A stretch of 12,314 bases of DNA from Candidatus Thioglobus sp. (GCA_003978285.1 QOAB01000041.1:1-12314), one strand, 5' to 3'; positions 1 through 6,665 are shown, numbered from the stretch's first letter. Made by a program: numbers and translations. Notes: generated from the letters alone by a model not told the origin.

Positions 1-323
1 GTTGTGAGTATATGACCGGTGGTCGTGCGATTATCTTAGGCGAAGTGGGTCGTAACTTTGGTGCTGGTATGAGTGGCGGTATTGCTTATATCTATAACCC
101 GAACGACACCTTTAAAGACATGGTTAACCCAATCATGGTGGACCTTGACCCAATGGACGACGAAGCACAAAAAGAGCTTTATCAATATGTGTCAAACCAT
201 GCGAAATTTACAGGCTCTGCTGTGGCACGGCGTATTGTCGATAACTGGAACGATGAGCTTAAACACTTTATCAAAGTTATGCCAAAAGACTTTAAGCGTG
301 TTTTACAACAAAATGCAAAGTAG
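1..323 (+). CDS. gltB: Glutamate synthase (NADPH) large subunit, C-terminal end (partial)
   Basis: The large subunit of glutamate synthase makes two glutamates from glutamine and 2-oxoglutarate in ammonia assimilation. Only about the last 106 residues are in the window; the frame is open to the left edge (…CEYMTGG). The segment GGRAIILGEVGRNFGAGMSG is the repeated-glycine turn region of the C-terminal GXGXG beta-helix domain. The tail, with FTGSAVARRIVDNW followed by FIKVMPKDFKRVL, matches the usual GltB end. The stop is TAG at 321-323. The small subunit gene gltD is not directly downstream; the next gene is convergent and begins its 3' end 15 nt later, with no terminator hairpin that I can see between them. 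Family call is firm; everything upstream is outside the window. Confidence 0.95.
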   Translation, partial: CEYMTGGRAIILGEVGRNFGAGMSGGIAYIYNPNDTFKDMVNPIMVDLDPMDDEAQKELYQYVSNHAKFTGSAVARRIVDNWNDELKHFIKVMPKDFKRVLQQNAK

Positions 324-338
324 CTTTATTAACGATAA

Positions 339-704
339 TTAGTATTGCCAGCTCTTTGGAAAATAACCGGAGGCACTGGCTTTAAGTCGAGTGCCTTTAT
401 TGATTTTCCAACCTTCTAGCCAGCCTAGTTCCATTGACTCACCTGGTGGCCATTGTTCGCGTATAGCACCCTTAATCATCTTCCCATCTGCTTCAAATAA
501 ACTAATTTTGACATTGTGCAGTGTTTTTCCTGTTGAATTTTTTAGCCCGGCAACTTGTCCTTGGCCAAAAATAGAGGGTCTTGCGTAAGCCTCGATTGGC
601 ACAGGTGTAATACCAACACCTGAGGGTAGTCGATCTGGCGCAAAGATAAAAATAGCCGCAGTAATAGCTGCAAAAACGGCGAAAAATATTGAGCTAGCTT
701 TCAT
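339..704 (-). CDS. Hypothetical protein with N-terminal membrane anchor or signal segment
   Basis: I do not recognise a named family. The 121 residues start with a hydrophobic segment (about residues 4-22, IFFAVFAAITAAIFIFA) with a lysine before it, so the protein is probably exported or anchored in the inner membrane with the rest in the periplasm. From about residue 50 the sequence GLKNSTGKTLHNVKISLFEA, then LGWLEGWKINKG, looks like a small beta-sandwich of the kind that describes extracytoplasmic 'conserved side-chain' domains (FxLYD-like); this is a resemblance only. The start ATG at 702-704 is preceded by AGAGGA with 8 nt spacing. It is third in a minus-strand unit after folA and the lipoprotein gene, 32 nt behind the latter, and converges on gltB. 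Confidence 0.7.
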   Translation of the reverse strand: MKASSIFFAVFAAITAAIFIFAPDRLPSGVGITPVPIEAYARPSIFGQGQVAGLKNSTGKTLHNVKISLFEADGKMIKGAIREQWPPGESMELGWLEGWKINKGTRLKASASGYFPKSWQY

Positions 705-736
705 TAATTTAATCCTCTTTTTTAAAACAGTTTACG

Positions 737-919
737 CTAGATTGGAATAGCATCAATCACATCAGCTGTTTCGTCAATAGCGGCATCAATACTTTCGCCT
801 ACACCTGGTATCACCGAGATAATCGCCCCACCTACACGCATTGGCACAGTCACTACTTTAGTGAGTACACAGCTAGAGAGTAACAACATAGATAACGATA
901 AAACTGTAATTTTTAACAT
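737..919 (-). CDS. Small lipoprotein (possibly DUF6726-type)
   Basis: A 60-residue predicted lipoprotein. The N-terminus has lysine 3, a hydrophobic core and the lipobox LLSSC, which puts the lipidated cysteine at residue 17. The mature part is only 44 residues. It begins VLTKVVTVPMRV and ends with an acidic, alanine-rich tail (IDAAIDETADVIDAIP) that could be an amphipathic helix. The second mature residue is not Asp, so outer-membrane sorting by the Lol rule is expected. I recall similar short proteobacterial lipoproteins with a CVLTKVVTVP start grouped as DUF6726, but I cannot check this. The ATG lies 2 nt after the folA stop, with AAGGA 7 nt upstream, so co-translation with folA is likely. 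Function unknown. Confidence 0.8.
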   Translation of the reverse strand: MLKITVLSLSMLLLSSCVLTKVVTVPMRVGGAIISVIPGVGESIDAAIDETADVIDAIPI

Positions 920-921
920 GA

Positions 922-1407
922 TTAATTCCTTTCTAAAATAGTGAAATGATAAGTATGCTTATTTTTTTCATCAGGGTTGTGTGATTCTCGGCTAATTTCA
1001 CTAAATTCAGATCGATCAAATTTAGGGAAGTGTGCATCGCCTTCATACTCACCTTCGATTTGAGTAATGTAGAGTCTGTCAGCACTTGGTAGCATTTGTT
1101 CATAAAATGAAGCGCCGCCCATCACCATCACCTCATCATCGTCTTTAGCTAACTTTAGTGCGGCTTCAATACTACCCACCACCTCACAGCCTTCTGCCTC
1201 AAAATCGGTATTACGACTGACCACCACATTACGGCGATTCGGCAGTGGCCGGCCAATTGACTCATGGGTTTTACGACCCATGAGTACGGTTTTTCCCGTT
1301 GTGGTTTTTTTAAAATAACCCAAGTCAGCAGGCAAGTGCCAAGGCAAAGCGTTGTCTTTGCCAATCAGCTGATTGTCGTCCATTGCTACAATAATTGATA
1401 ATCTCAT
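922..1407 (-). CDS. folA: Dihydrofolate reductase
   Basis: Reduces dihydrofolate to tetrahydrofolate with NADPH in the cytoplasm, supplying one-carbon carriers for thymidylate and purine synthesis. At 161 residues the length is typical (E. coli has 159). Visible motifs are IGKDNALPWHLPADL with the catalytic acid at Asp28, the NADPH-binding MGRKTHESIGRPLP near residues 43-56, and VMGGASFYEQMLP, the conserved Gly-Gly loop. I place the start at the ATG at 1405-1407, because the family begins with a hydrophobic strand (MRLSIIVAMD). A longer in-frame reading up to 1740 is antisense to yceF and has no family support. There is no clear Shine-Dalgarno sequence. It is first gene of a three-gene unit and is divergent from yceF. 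Confidence 0.96.
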   Translation of the reverse strand: MRLSIIVAMDDNQLIGKDNALPWHLPADLGYFKKTTTGKTVLMGRKTHESIGRPLPNRRNVVVSRNTDFEAEGCEVVGSIEAALKLAKDDDEVMVMGGASFYEQMLPSADRLYITQIEGEYEGDAHFPKFDRSEFSEISRESHNPDEKNKHTYHFTILERN

Positions 1408-1425
1408 AGAAGAAGTTCGAATAAA

Positions 1426-1445
1426 GTAAAATGAATCTATTTTAC
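1426..1445. promoter_or_regulatory. 7-bp inverted repeat between divergent folA and yceF starts
   Basis: GTAAAAT, a 6-nt spacer, then ATTTTAC: a perfect inverted repeat inside the 55-nt gap between the folA start (1407) and the yceF start (1463). Both genes must be promoted from within or close to this gap, so the repeat is well placed to be an operator. It is too AT-rich and lacks a T-tract, so it does not look like a terminator. I do not recognise the binding protein, and a 7-bp repeat in AT-rich DNA may be chance. Confidence 0.35.
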
Positions 1446-1462
1446 AAATACCGGAATCACTC

Positions 1463-2059
1463 GTGTCATTAATTCTTGCCTCATCTTCACCTTTTCGAAA
1501 AGAGCTACTCACCAAGCTTGGTCTAGAATTTTCAACAGTTGCGCCAGATATTGATGAATCCAGAAAAGATGGTGAAACACCAGAACAACTGGTATATCGC
1601 CTAGCTGAAGAAAAATCAGTTGAAGTTGCCAAAACACAAAGTGGGCTGATCATCGCCTCAGACCAAGTAGCGACACTGGGTAGTGGCACGCAAGTTGATG
1701 ACGAGATATTAACCAAGCCACAGTCGCATGAAAATGCCATTAAGCAACTTCAGCAAAGTTCTGGAAATACAGTGACATTCGTCACTAGTTTGACGCTTTT
1801 AAATACAAATACCAACAATAGTCAAACAATTGTTGAAACATTTAAAGTGGTTTTTAAAGTTTTAAATGACAAACAAATTGATCGCTATCTAAAAAAAGAT
1901 CAGCCTTATAACTGTGCAGGTAGTTTTAAATCTGAAGCATTAGGTATTAGTCTTTTTGAACGCTTAGAGGGAAATGATCCAAATACACTAATTGGCTTAC
2001 CACTGATTCAACTTGTCAAAATGTTGGAAAACGAAGGTGTGGATATCCTAACAAATTAG
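1463..2059 (+). CDS. yceF: Maf-family nucleotide pyrophosphatase, YceF subgroup (7-methyl-GTP pyrophosphatase)
   Basis: Maf proteins hydrolyse non-canonical nucleoside triphosphates to the monophosphate and pyrophosphate; the YceF subgroup prefers 7-methyl-GTP, so it is a house-cleaning enzyme. The 198 residues begin MSLILASSSPFRKELLTKLG, the Maf signature. Other matches are DIDES, the acidic motif IIASDQVA with Asp67 as the probable catalytic base, and the YceF-type C-terminal half with CAGSFKSEALGISLFERLEG and DPNTLIGLPL. A few extra residues sit after SDQV compared with E. coli. The start is GTG at 1463, with a weak CGGA about 6 nt upstream; the protein begins exactly where the family does. 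Its stop is 2 nt before mfd. The substrate preference is inferred from subgroup similarity. Confidence 0.93.
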   Translation: MSLILASSSPFRKELLTKLGLEFSTVAPDIDESRKDGETPEQLVYRLAEEKSVEVAKTQSGLIIASDQVATLGSGTQVDDEILTKPQSHENAIKQLQQSSGNTVTFVTSLTLLNTNTNNSQTIVETFKVVFKVLNDKQIDRYLKKDQPYNCAGSFKSEALGISLFERLEGNDPNTLIGLPLIQLVKMLENEGVDILTN

Positions 2060-2061
2060 TA

Positions 2062-5000
2062 ATGCCACAACTCTATCTGCAGGATTCTGCACCGTTTAAA
2101 TCTGGACAAAAATTCTATTGGGGCTCGCTCTACGGTAGTGCACAAGCACTCGCACTGATCGAGTTTGCCAAAGCGCAAGATCAAGTGATTTTGGTTATTG
2201 CTAATGATATTGTGCATTTTGACCACTTGATTAAGTCGCTTAATTTTTACAATGATGATCTTGATATTCTACGGTTTGATAACTGGGAAGTCTTAGCCTT
2301 TGATCATTTTTCCCCACATCCAGACATCACCTCGAGTCGACTCAGCACACTCGCCAAATTACCAAGCCTAACCAAAGGCATTGTAATTACAACTTTAGAG
2401 TCTTTATCTCAACAATTGTGTCCATTAGAATTTAGCCAAAAATACAGTTTTAGTTTGCAAAAAGGTGATGTAATCGACACTCACAGCTTTGCTGAAAAAT
2501 TACTAAAAATTGGCTATAACCGCGTGACCACTGTTATGGAGCATGGTGAATTTAGTGTTAAAGGGTCGCTGATTGATCTTTATCCAATGGGGGCAAAGTC
2601 GCCTTACCGACTTGATTTGTTCGACCAAGAAATTGATTCTATTCGCACGTTTGACACTTCAACACAGCGATCAGTCGATGTAACCAACGCTCTCTCTTTG
2701 TTACCAGCCAGAGAGTTCTCAACAGATGCAGAAAGCCTTAAGATTTTTAAACAAAACTATTTAAGCGTTTTTAATCGTACGGATGACTTTATCTATACTG
2801 AAGTTAGTGAATCACGCCTGCCTGGTGGTATTGAGTTTTATTCATCCTTATTTTTTACACAGACCAACACCTTATTTGATTACTTAGCAGACAACACCAT
2901 TGTTGCGTATTATCAAGGCTTTAGTGATTTTGCCAATTCAACCTTTACTGAAATTCAGGATAGACACCAGCAAGCTACTCATAATTTAGATAGACCGCCA
3001 TTACCGCTTGAACAAGTATTTTTAAACAAAGAACAACTGTTTAGCCAGATTAAACAACGACAACAACTGGTCATTGGCACTTCAAAATTAAAAGAGAAAA
3101 CCGGAAAACTGAATTTTTCCAGCAAGTTATTACCGCCTTTAAATATTGATGCTCAAGCCAAGCATCCGCTGGCCAAATTTTTAAATTTTTCTAAAAAATT
3201 CAAAGGCAGAATACTCATCGTTTGTGAATCAGAAGGTCGACAAAGTGTACTGACTGATCTACTTAATAACCATGATTTAGCACCCATCAATATTGATCAT
3301 TGGCATGCATTCATACCGGGCCAACAAAAACTCTATATCACCAACGCTGACCTTAGTGATGGCTTGCTAACAGATGACGTTGCTGTTATCACTGAGGTAA
3401 ATCTATTTGGCGCCGATGTAGTAAAGCAACAAAGACGTCGCCGTGCAAAACACAAAGACTTTGATGAGGCGATTAAGTCCCTAGTAGAAATAAAAATCGG
3501 TGATCCGATAGTGCACGAGAGTTATGGCGTGGGTCGTTATCTAGGCTTAAAAACTCAAACCTTTGACAGCTTAACGCAAGACTTCTTAATGCTGGAATAT
3601 GCCAACGGCTCTAAGCTTATGGTGCCGATGACTTCACTCAATTTAATTTCGCGTTATTCAGGTACATCACCAGACAACGCACCTCTGCATAAACTTGGCA
3701 CCAATCAATGGACTAAAGCCAAGCAAAAAGCCCATGAGGCCTTGCATGATATTGCTGCTGAATTATTAGAGATTTACGCTAAGCGTCAATCTCAAACTGG
3801 CTTTGCCTTCCCCGAGCCAAGTGATGCTTACGCCTCTTTTGTCACCAGCTTCCCATTTGAAGAAACGCCAGATCAACTTAAAACCATGGGAGAGGTTTTG
3901 GCTGATATGCAATCTATTCGACCAATGGATCGACTTGTGTGTGGCGATGTCGGCTTTGGCAAAACTGAAATCGCCATGCGTGCGGCATTCTTGGCAGTTG
4001 AATCTGGAAAGCAAGTAGTGATATTAGTACCCACCACACTCTTAGCCAACCAACATCTGCAGTCATTCAAAGATCGTTTTATTAATTATCCAATTGAAAT
4101 TGCGGCACTCTCAAGGTTCCAGACACTTAAAGAACAAACACAAATTAAAGCAAAATTACAAAGTGGCAAAATCGACATTGTTATCGGCACGCACAAACTC
4201 ATTCAAGGTAGTATTAAATACCAAGACTTAGGATTGGTGATTATTGATGAAGAGCATCGCTTCGGGGTAAAGCAAAAAGAAGCTTTAAAGAAACTTCGTG
4301 GTCAAAGTGATATTTTGACCATGACCGCTACACCGATTCCACGTACCTTAAACATGGCATTGGGCTCCTTGCGTGAGCTATCCATCATTGCCACACCGCC
4401 TCAAGGGCGAAGTGCAATTCAAACCTTTGTCAATGAATGGAATGATGATACTATTCAAGAGGCTTGTTCTCGAGAGCTACACCGTGGCGGGCAAATATTC
4501 GTTTTACACAACGACATTGACTCAATCGATAACATGGCAGAAACACTAAAATCACTCATGCCAAACGTTCATGTGCGTATCGCCCACGGACAGATGCCAA
4601 CGAGAGAACTGGAGCGAGTTATGAGTGATTTTTATCACGGTCGTTTCCAAATTTTGGTATGTACCACCATCATTGAAACGGGAATTGATATCCCAAATGC
4701 CAACACCATCATCATTAACAATGCTCAAAACTTTGGCTTAGCTCAACTCCACCAACTCCGTGGCCGAGTTGGACGATCACACCACAGAGCTTATGCTTAT
4801 TTGGTGATTAAATCTCATCAATCCCTAAGTAAAAATGCCAAAAAACGCTTAGATGCTATCGAATCGTTAGAAGAATTAGGCTCTGGATTTATGCTTGCTA
4901 ATCACGATTTAGAGATTCGTGGAGCTGGTGATTTGCTCGGCGACAATCAATCAGGAAAAATCAGTGAAATTGGATTTAACCTATATCACGATTTACTCAA

Positions 5001-5493
5001 GCGCACCATTAGTGCAATGCGTGCAGGGAATAAAATCAACCTTGATGATCCGATCAATCATGAAATTGAGATTGACATTGGTATTGCATCGATTATTCCT
5101 GAGACTTATCTAGGTGATGTACATGAGCGCTTAGTATTGTACAAACGCATTGCCAATGCTAAAGATGATAACGAACTCAAAGATCTTCAAATTGAGATGA
5201 TTGATCGATTCGGTCTTTTGCCTGACGCCACCAAAAATCTATTCGCTACTACACAGTTGAAAATATTTTGCGAAGCAATGGGTGTGGATAAAATCAGTAT
5301 TTATGATGACAAGGCACATCTTACTTTTGCCGACAAAACTACAATTGAACCGATTAGAATTATCAGTTTGATCCAAAAACAACCTCAAATCTACCAATTA
5401 AAAGGACAAAATCAACTAATTTATAAAGAAAACATGCCTGAAGATATCAGACGCATTGGATTGGTAGATAACTTACTAAGGAGCCTTGTTTAA
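2062..5493 (+). CDS. mfd: Transcription-repair coupling factor
   Basis: Mfd is an ATP-driven DNA translocase that pushes RNA polymerase off template lesions and recruits UvrA to start nucleotide excision repair. The 1143 residues match the usual length (E. coli 1148) and cover all domains: a UvrB-like N-terminal module (about 1-330), the RNA-polymerase interaction domain (about 480-545, with DPIVHESYGVGRYLG and LEYANGSKLMVP), two RecA-like motor domains, and the C-terminal UvrA-masking domain (about 990-1143). Motor motifs are Walker A GDVGFGKTE at 628-636, DEEH at 729-732, TATPIPRT from 755, and QLRGRVGR at 898-905. The ATG lies 2 nt after the yceF stop with no Shine-Dalgarno, so translation probably depends on ribosomes finishing yceF. 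Its 3' end overlaps the convergent membrane-protein gene by 18 nt. Confidence 0.98.
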   Translation: MPQLYLQDSAPFKSGQKFYWGSLYGSAQALALIEFAKAQDQVILVIANDIVHFDHLIKSLNFYNDDLDILRFDNWEVLAFDHFSPHPDITSSRLSTLAKLPSLTKGIVITTLESLSQQLCPLEFSQKYSFSLQKGDVIDTHSFAEKLLKIGYNRVTTVMEHGEFSVKGSLIDLYPMGAKSPYRLDLFDQEIDSIRTFDTSTQRSVDVTNALSLLPAREFSTDAESLKIFKQNYLSVFNRTDDFIYTEVSESRLPGGIEFYSSLFFTQTNTLFDYLADNTIVAYYQGFSDFANSTFTEIQDRHQQATHNLDRPPLPLEQVFLNKEQLFSQIKQRQQLVIGTSKLKEKTGKLNFSSKLLPPLNIDAQAKHPLAKFLNFSKKFKGRILIVCESEGRQSVLTDLLNNHDLAPINIDHWHAFIPGQQKLYITNADLSDGLLTDDVAVITEVNLFGADVVKQQRRRRAKHKDFDEAIKSLVEIKIGDPIVHESYGVGRYLGLKTQTFDSLTQDFLMLEYANGSKLMVPMTSLNLISRYSGTSPDNAPLHKLGTNQWTKAKQKAHEALHDIAAELLEIYAKRQSQTGFAFPEPSDAYASFVTSFPFEETPDQLKTMGEVLADMQSIRPMDRLVCGDVGFGKTEIAMRAAFLAVESGKQVVILVPTTLLANQHLQSFKDRFINYPIEIAALSRFQTLKEQTQIKAKLQSGKIDIVIGTHKLIQGSIKYQDLGLVIIDEEHRFGVKQKEALKKLRGQSDILTMTATPIPRTLNMALGSLRELSIIATPPQGRSAIQTFVNEWNDDTIQEACSRELHRGGQIFVLHNDIDSIDNMAETLKSLMPNVHVRIAHGQMPTRELERVMSDFYHGRFQILVCTTIIETGIDIPNANTIIINNAQNFGLAQLHQLRGRVGRSHHRAYAYLVIKSHQSLSKNAKKRLDAIESLEELGSGFMLANHDLEIRGAGDLLGDNQSGKISEIGFNLYHDLLKRTISAMRAGNKINLDDPINHEIEIDIGIASIIPETYLGDVHERLVLYKRIANAKDDNELKDLQIEMIDRFGLLPDATKNLFATTQLKIFCEAMGVDKISIYDDKAHLTFADKTTIEPIRIISLIQKQPQIYQLKGQNQLIYKENMPEDIRRIGLVDNLLRSLV

Positions 5494-6060
5494 TCCAAAT
5501 TTAATAACCACTGGCAATAAGACCTTAAGAACAATAAATACAAATACAATGCCGCCAAGTACATCACCTGTCAGGTAACTCTGTATGAAATTAAGCGCAT
5601 CCACGCTTTTGCCATCAATGCCCTTCACTTTATCTATATATAAAAAAAGCTTTGCCAGAGTATTAATCAGTGATGACAATATAATCAAAAACAGAACATG
5701 TCTAAAATTGATCTTACCAGCATCGAAGAAGTTAGATAGATGGAAATGTCTCATAACCATAATTGCAAGCAATGGTGCGAATACGCCTACTAAAGTACCT
5801 AATGGACCATAAAAAGTATTACCAATCCAGAAATCATACAAAAACATACCACTCATAAGCGAGCCAATTAACACGCCAGGCAATGCCCAAATACCGAATA
5901 ACAAAAATGCCAGAACCTTTGCACCCATTGGTAGCCAGAGATAATTACCAATGGTAATATCAACACCGTACATCCATGACATTAAAGCCGAAGTTAAATA
6001 AACAACAGCAATGATGGCAAAGTTACTATATAAACGAGCCTGTAGAGTAATATTTGACAT
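5476..6060 (-). CDS. MASE1-like integral membrane protein without an output domain
   Basis: A 194-residue polytopic membrane protein with five or six predicted membrane segments (about 12-31, 45-59, 60-76, 86-104, 119-141 and 163-187). Segments such as YLWLPMGAKVLAFLLFG, ALPGVLIGSLMSG and SYLTGDVLGGIVF resemble the MASE1 sensory membrane domain, which is normally found at the N-terminus of histidine kinases and diguanylate cyclases. Here the protein stops right after the last membrane helix, with only a short tail (KFGLNKAP), so no kinase, GGDEF or EAL part is attached. The family call is by eye and could be wrong; a related small transporter family is possible. The start ATG at 6058-6060 has only a weak GGA 5 nt upstream. 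Its stop lies inside the mfd coding end. Confidence 0.7.
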   Translation of the reverse strand: MSNITLQARLYSNFAIIAVVYLTSALMSWMYGVDITIGNYLWLPMGAKVLAFLLFGIWALPGVLIGSLMSGMFLYDFWIGNTFYGPLGTLVGVFAPLLAIMVMRHFHLSNFFDAGKINFRHVLFLIILSSLINTLAKLFLYIDKVKGIDGKSVDALNFIQSYLTGDVLGGIVFVFIVLKVLLPVVIKFGLNKAP

Positions 6061-6118
6061 GTATCCGTATATTCTATAATAAATTATCGATTAGTATACT
6101 CACATTTTTCTACAAGAA

Positions 6119-6138
6119 TATAGTCCAAAAAGGCTATA
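6119..6138. other. Hairpin in the leader of the MASE1-like gene
   Basis: TATAG and CTATA plus CC/GG pair around a five-base loop, with one bulged T, giving a 7-bp stem. On the minus strand the loop is TTTTT, but no T-tract follows, so it is not a standard terminator. It lies between the small reading frame at 6156-6266 and the MASE1-like start at 6060 and could influence readthrough or stability. Role unknown. Confidence 0.35.
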
Positions 6139-6155
6139 CGAAATTTTATGATTTT

Positions 6156-6266
6156 TTAAGGATAGTCAGCATCAAAACCTGAGAGGTATTTCATTGCCAC
6201 AGAAGCAGAAAAAATTGCTAAAAAGACTATAAAATTATTTTTTACAAAATGTTTGAACGGTTCCAT
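6156..6266 (-). CDS. Putative 36-residue single-pass membrane protein
   Basis: A short reading frame, ATG at 6264-6266 and TAA at 6156-6158. The peptide has a basic N-terminus (MEPFKHFVKNN), one strongly hydrophobic stretch (FIVFLAIFSASVAMKYL, residues 12-28) and an acidic end (SGFDADYP). This polarity is what a small inner-membrane protein with a cytoplasmic N-terminus would show. I recognise no family; subunits of respiratory oxidases and small regulatory membrane peptides have this size, but nothing ties it to them. There is no Shine-Dalgarno: the (AT)10 tract runs directly into the ATG. The opposite strand is also open here for 81 codons but has no start codon before 6253, so I prefer the minus strand. 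It could be a chance frame. Confidence 0.42.
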   Translation of the reverse strand: MEPFKHFVKNNFIVFLAIFSASVAMKYLSGFDADYP

Positions 6267-6284
6267 ATATATATATATATATAT
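6265..6284. repeat. (AT)10 dinucleotide microsatellite
   Basis: Ten uninterrupted AT units, bounded by CC on the left and GACTAT on the right. On the minus strand the last AT forms the start of the ATG of the 36-residue reading frame. Dinucleotide tracts of this length can slip during replication. In Haemophilus influenzae a (TA) tract in the hifA/hifB promoter region causes phase variation, so a switch is possible here; no variation can be seen from one sequence. Confidence 0.9.
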
Positions 6285-6305
6285 GACTATTTTATTTTTC
6301 TACAA
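6278..6305 (-). promoter_or_regulatory. Possible promoter for the small membrane frame, overlapping the AT tract
   Basis: Minus-strand TTGTAG (6300-6305) with a 16-nt spacer to TATATA (6278-6283) is a weak sigma70-like pair. The -10 would lie inside the (AT)10 tract and the transcript would start about 5 nt before the ATG, so it would be nearly leaderless. The tract offers several overlapping -10 choices. Support is weak and positional. Confidence 0.25.
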
Positions 6306-6332
6306 AAATGCCGACACCTTCTCTATGAAGGT
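6304..6332 (-). terminator. Weak rho-independent terminator after the winged-helix gene pair
   Basis: On the minus strand ACCTTC, loop ATAGA, GAAGGT (6316-6332) forms a 6-bp stem. It is followed after 7 nt by five T (6304-6308). It lies 32 nt beyond the stop of the 94-residue regulator. The T-run is displaced from the stem, so efficiency is doubtful. Confidence 0.45.
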
Positions 6333-6363
6333 ATTGATGAATTTTTTAATTTTGTTGGTAGAT

Positions 6364-6648
6364 CTATTTGTTAGTATATCTAAGAATCATCGCACGTCTA
6401 TCAACGTTTGATTGAGTAGCGCTAATAATATCGTCTGACAACAACACGCCAACTGCTCTTTTGATGGTCGATAATGAATATTTGGCAAAATATTGATTTT
6501 TTGTAATCATAGTAATCGTAGCAGCTTTTTGATGCATAACAAACTCTAACACAGATTTTTCTACTTCTGAAAGTTGGTCAAAACCTAACTCACGCTCATA
6601 AACGTCTAATGACGATCTTAACTCAAATAATTTTTTTAATGCATTCAT
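6364..6648 (-). CDS. Small winged-helix (MarR-like) DNA-binding protein, copy A
   Basis: A 94-residue protein. Residues 1-22 form a probable helix (LKKLFELRSSLDVYERELG), which in MarR-like proteins would serve dimerisation. The core follows: LSEVEKSVLEFVMHQ, a helix-turn-helix with the recognition helix near YSLSTIKRAVGVLLSDDII, and a wing with DRRAMILRYT, the MarR-type D-R-R turn. Length is well below the usual 140 or so residues of MarR, so the second dimer helices are missing. It is about 46% identical by hand alignment to the protein encoded 17 nt upstream (6666-6959), so the two are tandem duplicates. The ATG is preceded by GAGGGG with 7 nt spacing, a strong site. No ligand is predictable. 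Probably co-transcribed from the promoter near 7010. Confidence 0.8.
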   Translation of the reverse strand: MNALKKLFELRSSLDVYERELGFDQLSEVEKSVLEFVMHQKAATITMITKNQYFAKYSLSTIKRAVGVLLSDDIISATQSNVDRRAMILRYTNK

Positions 6649-6665
6649 ATTAATTCCCCTCTAGT

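Larger units (their letters stand above)
6225..6310. repeat. Diverged direct repeat, about 26 nt, spaced 60 nt
   Basis: GACTATAAAATTATTTTTTA continuing to CAAAATG (from 6225) and GACTATTTTATTTTTCTA continuing to CAAAAATG (from 6285) align with few differences. A partial third copy, ATTTTTCTACAAGAAT, is at 6104-6119, matching ATTTTTCTACAAAAAT at 6294-6309 in 15 of 16 bases. The composition is low-complexity AT, so chance similarity is a serious alternative. Confidence 0.35.
6061..6363. other. AT-rich intergenic stretch between the MASE1-like gene and the regulator pair
   Basis: These 303 nt are conspicuously AT-rich. They hold, from right to left in minus-strand reading order: a weak terminator hairpin (6304-6332), a putative promoter and an (AT)10 tract, a 36-codon reading frame (6156-6266), and a hairpin (6119-6138). 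The hexamer ATAGTC or its complement GACTAT occurs at 6120, 6162, 6225 and 6285. I see no known riboswitch: the CTCTCAGG fragment on the minus strand recalls the glycine riboswitch, but its other conserved blocks are absent. Confidence 0.6.

Noticed and set aside
1408..1740. 111-codon N-terminal extension of folA
   Set aside because: It is antisense to the start of yceF, and dihydrofolate reductases begin at the ATG at 1407.
6160..6205. Possible glycine or TPP riboswitch (CTGAGA on +, CTCTCAGG on -)
   Set aside because: Only one short conserved block is present; the remaining invariant parts of either class are missing.
6249..6374. 41-codon + strand frame through the AT tract
   Set aside because: No ribosome site, low-complexity IYIYIY translation, and overlap with the regulator's 3' end.
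6166..6411. 81-codon open frame on the + strand opposite the small peptide, with coding-like ERYFIATEAEKIAKK
   Set aside because: No start codon before 6253, it runs into the regulator gene antisense, and it includes the AT tract. It is more likely the shadow of the minus-strand peptide, though an old gene remnant cannot be excluded.
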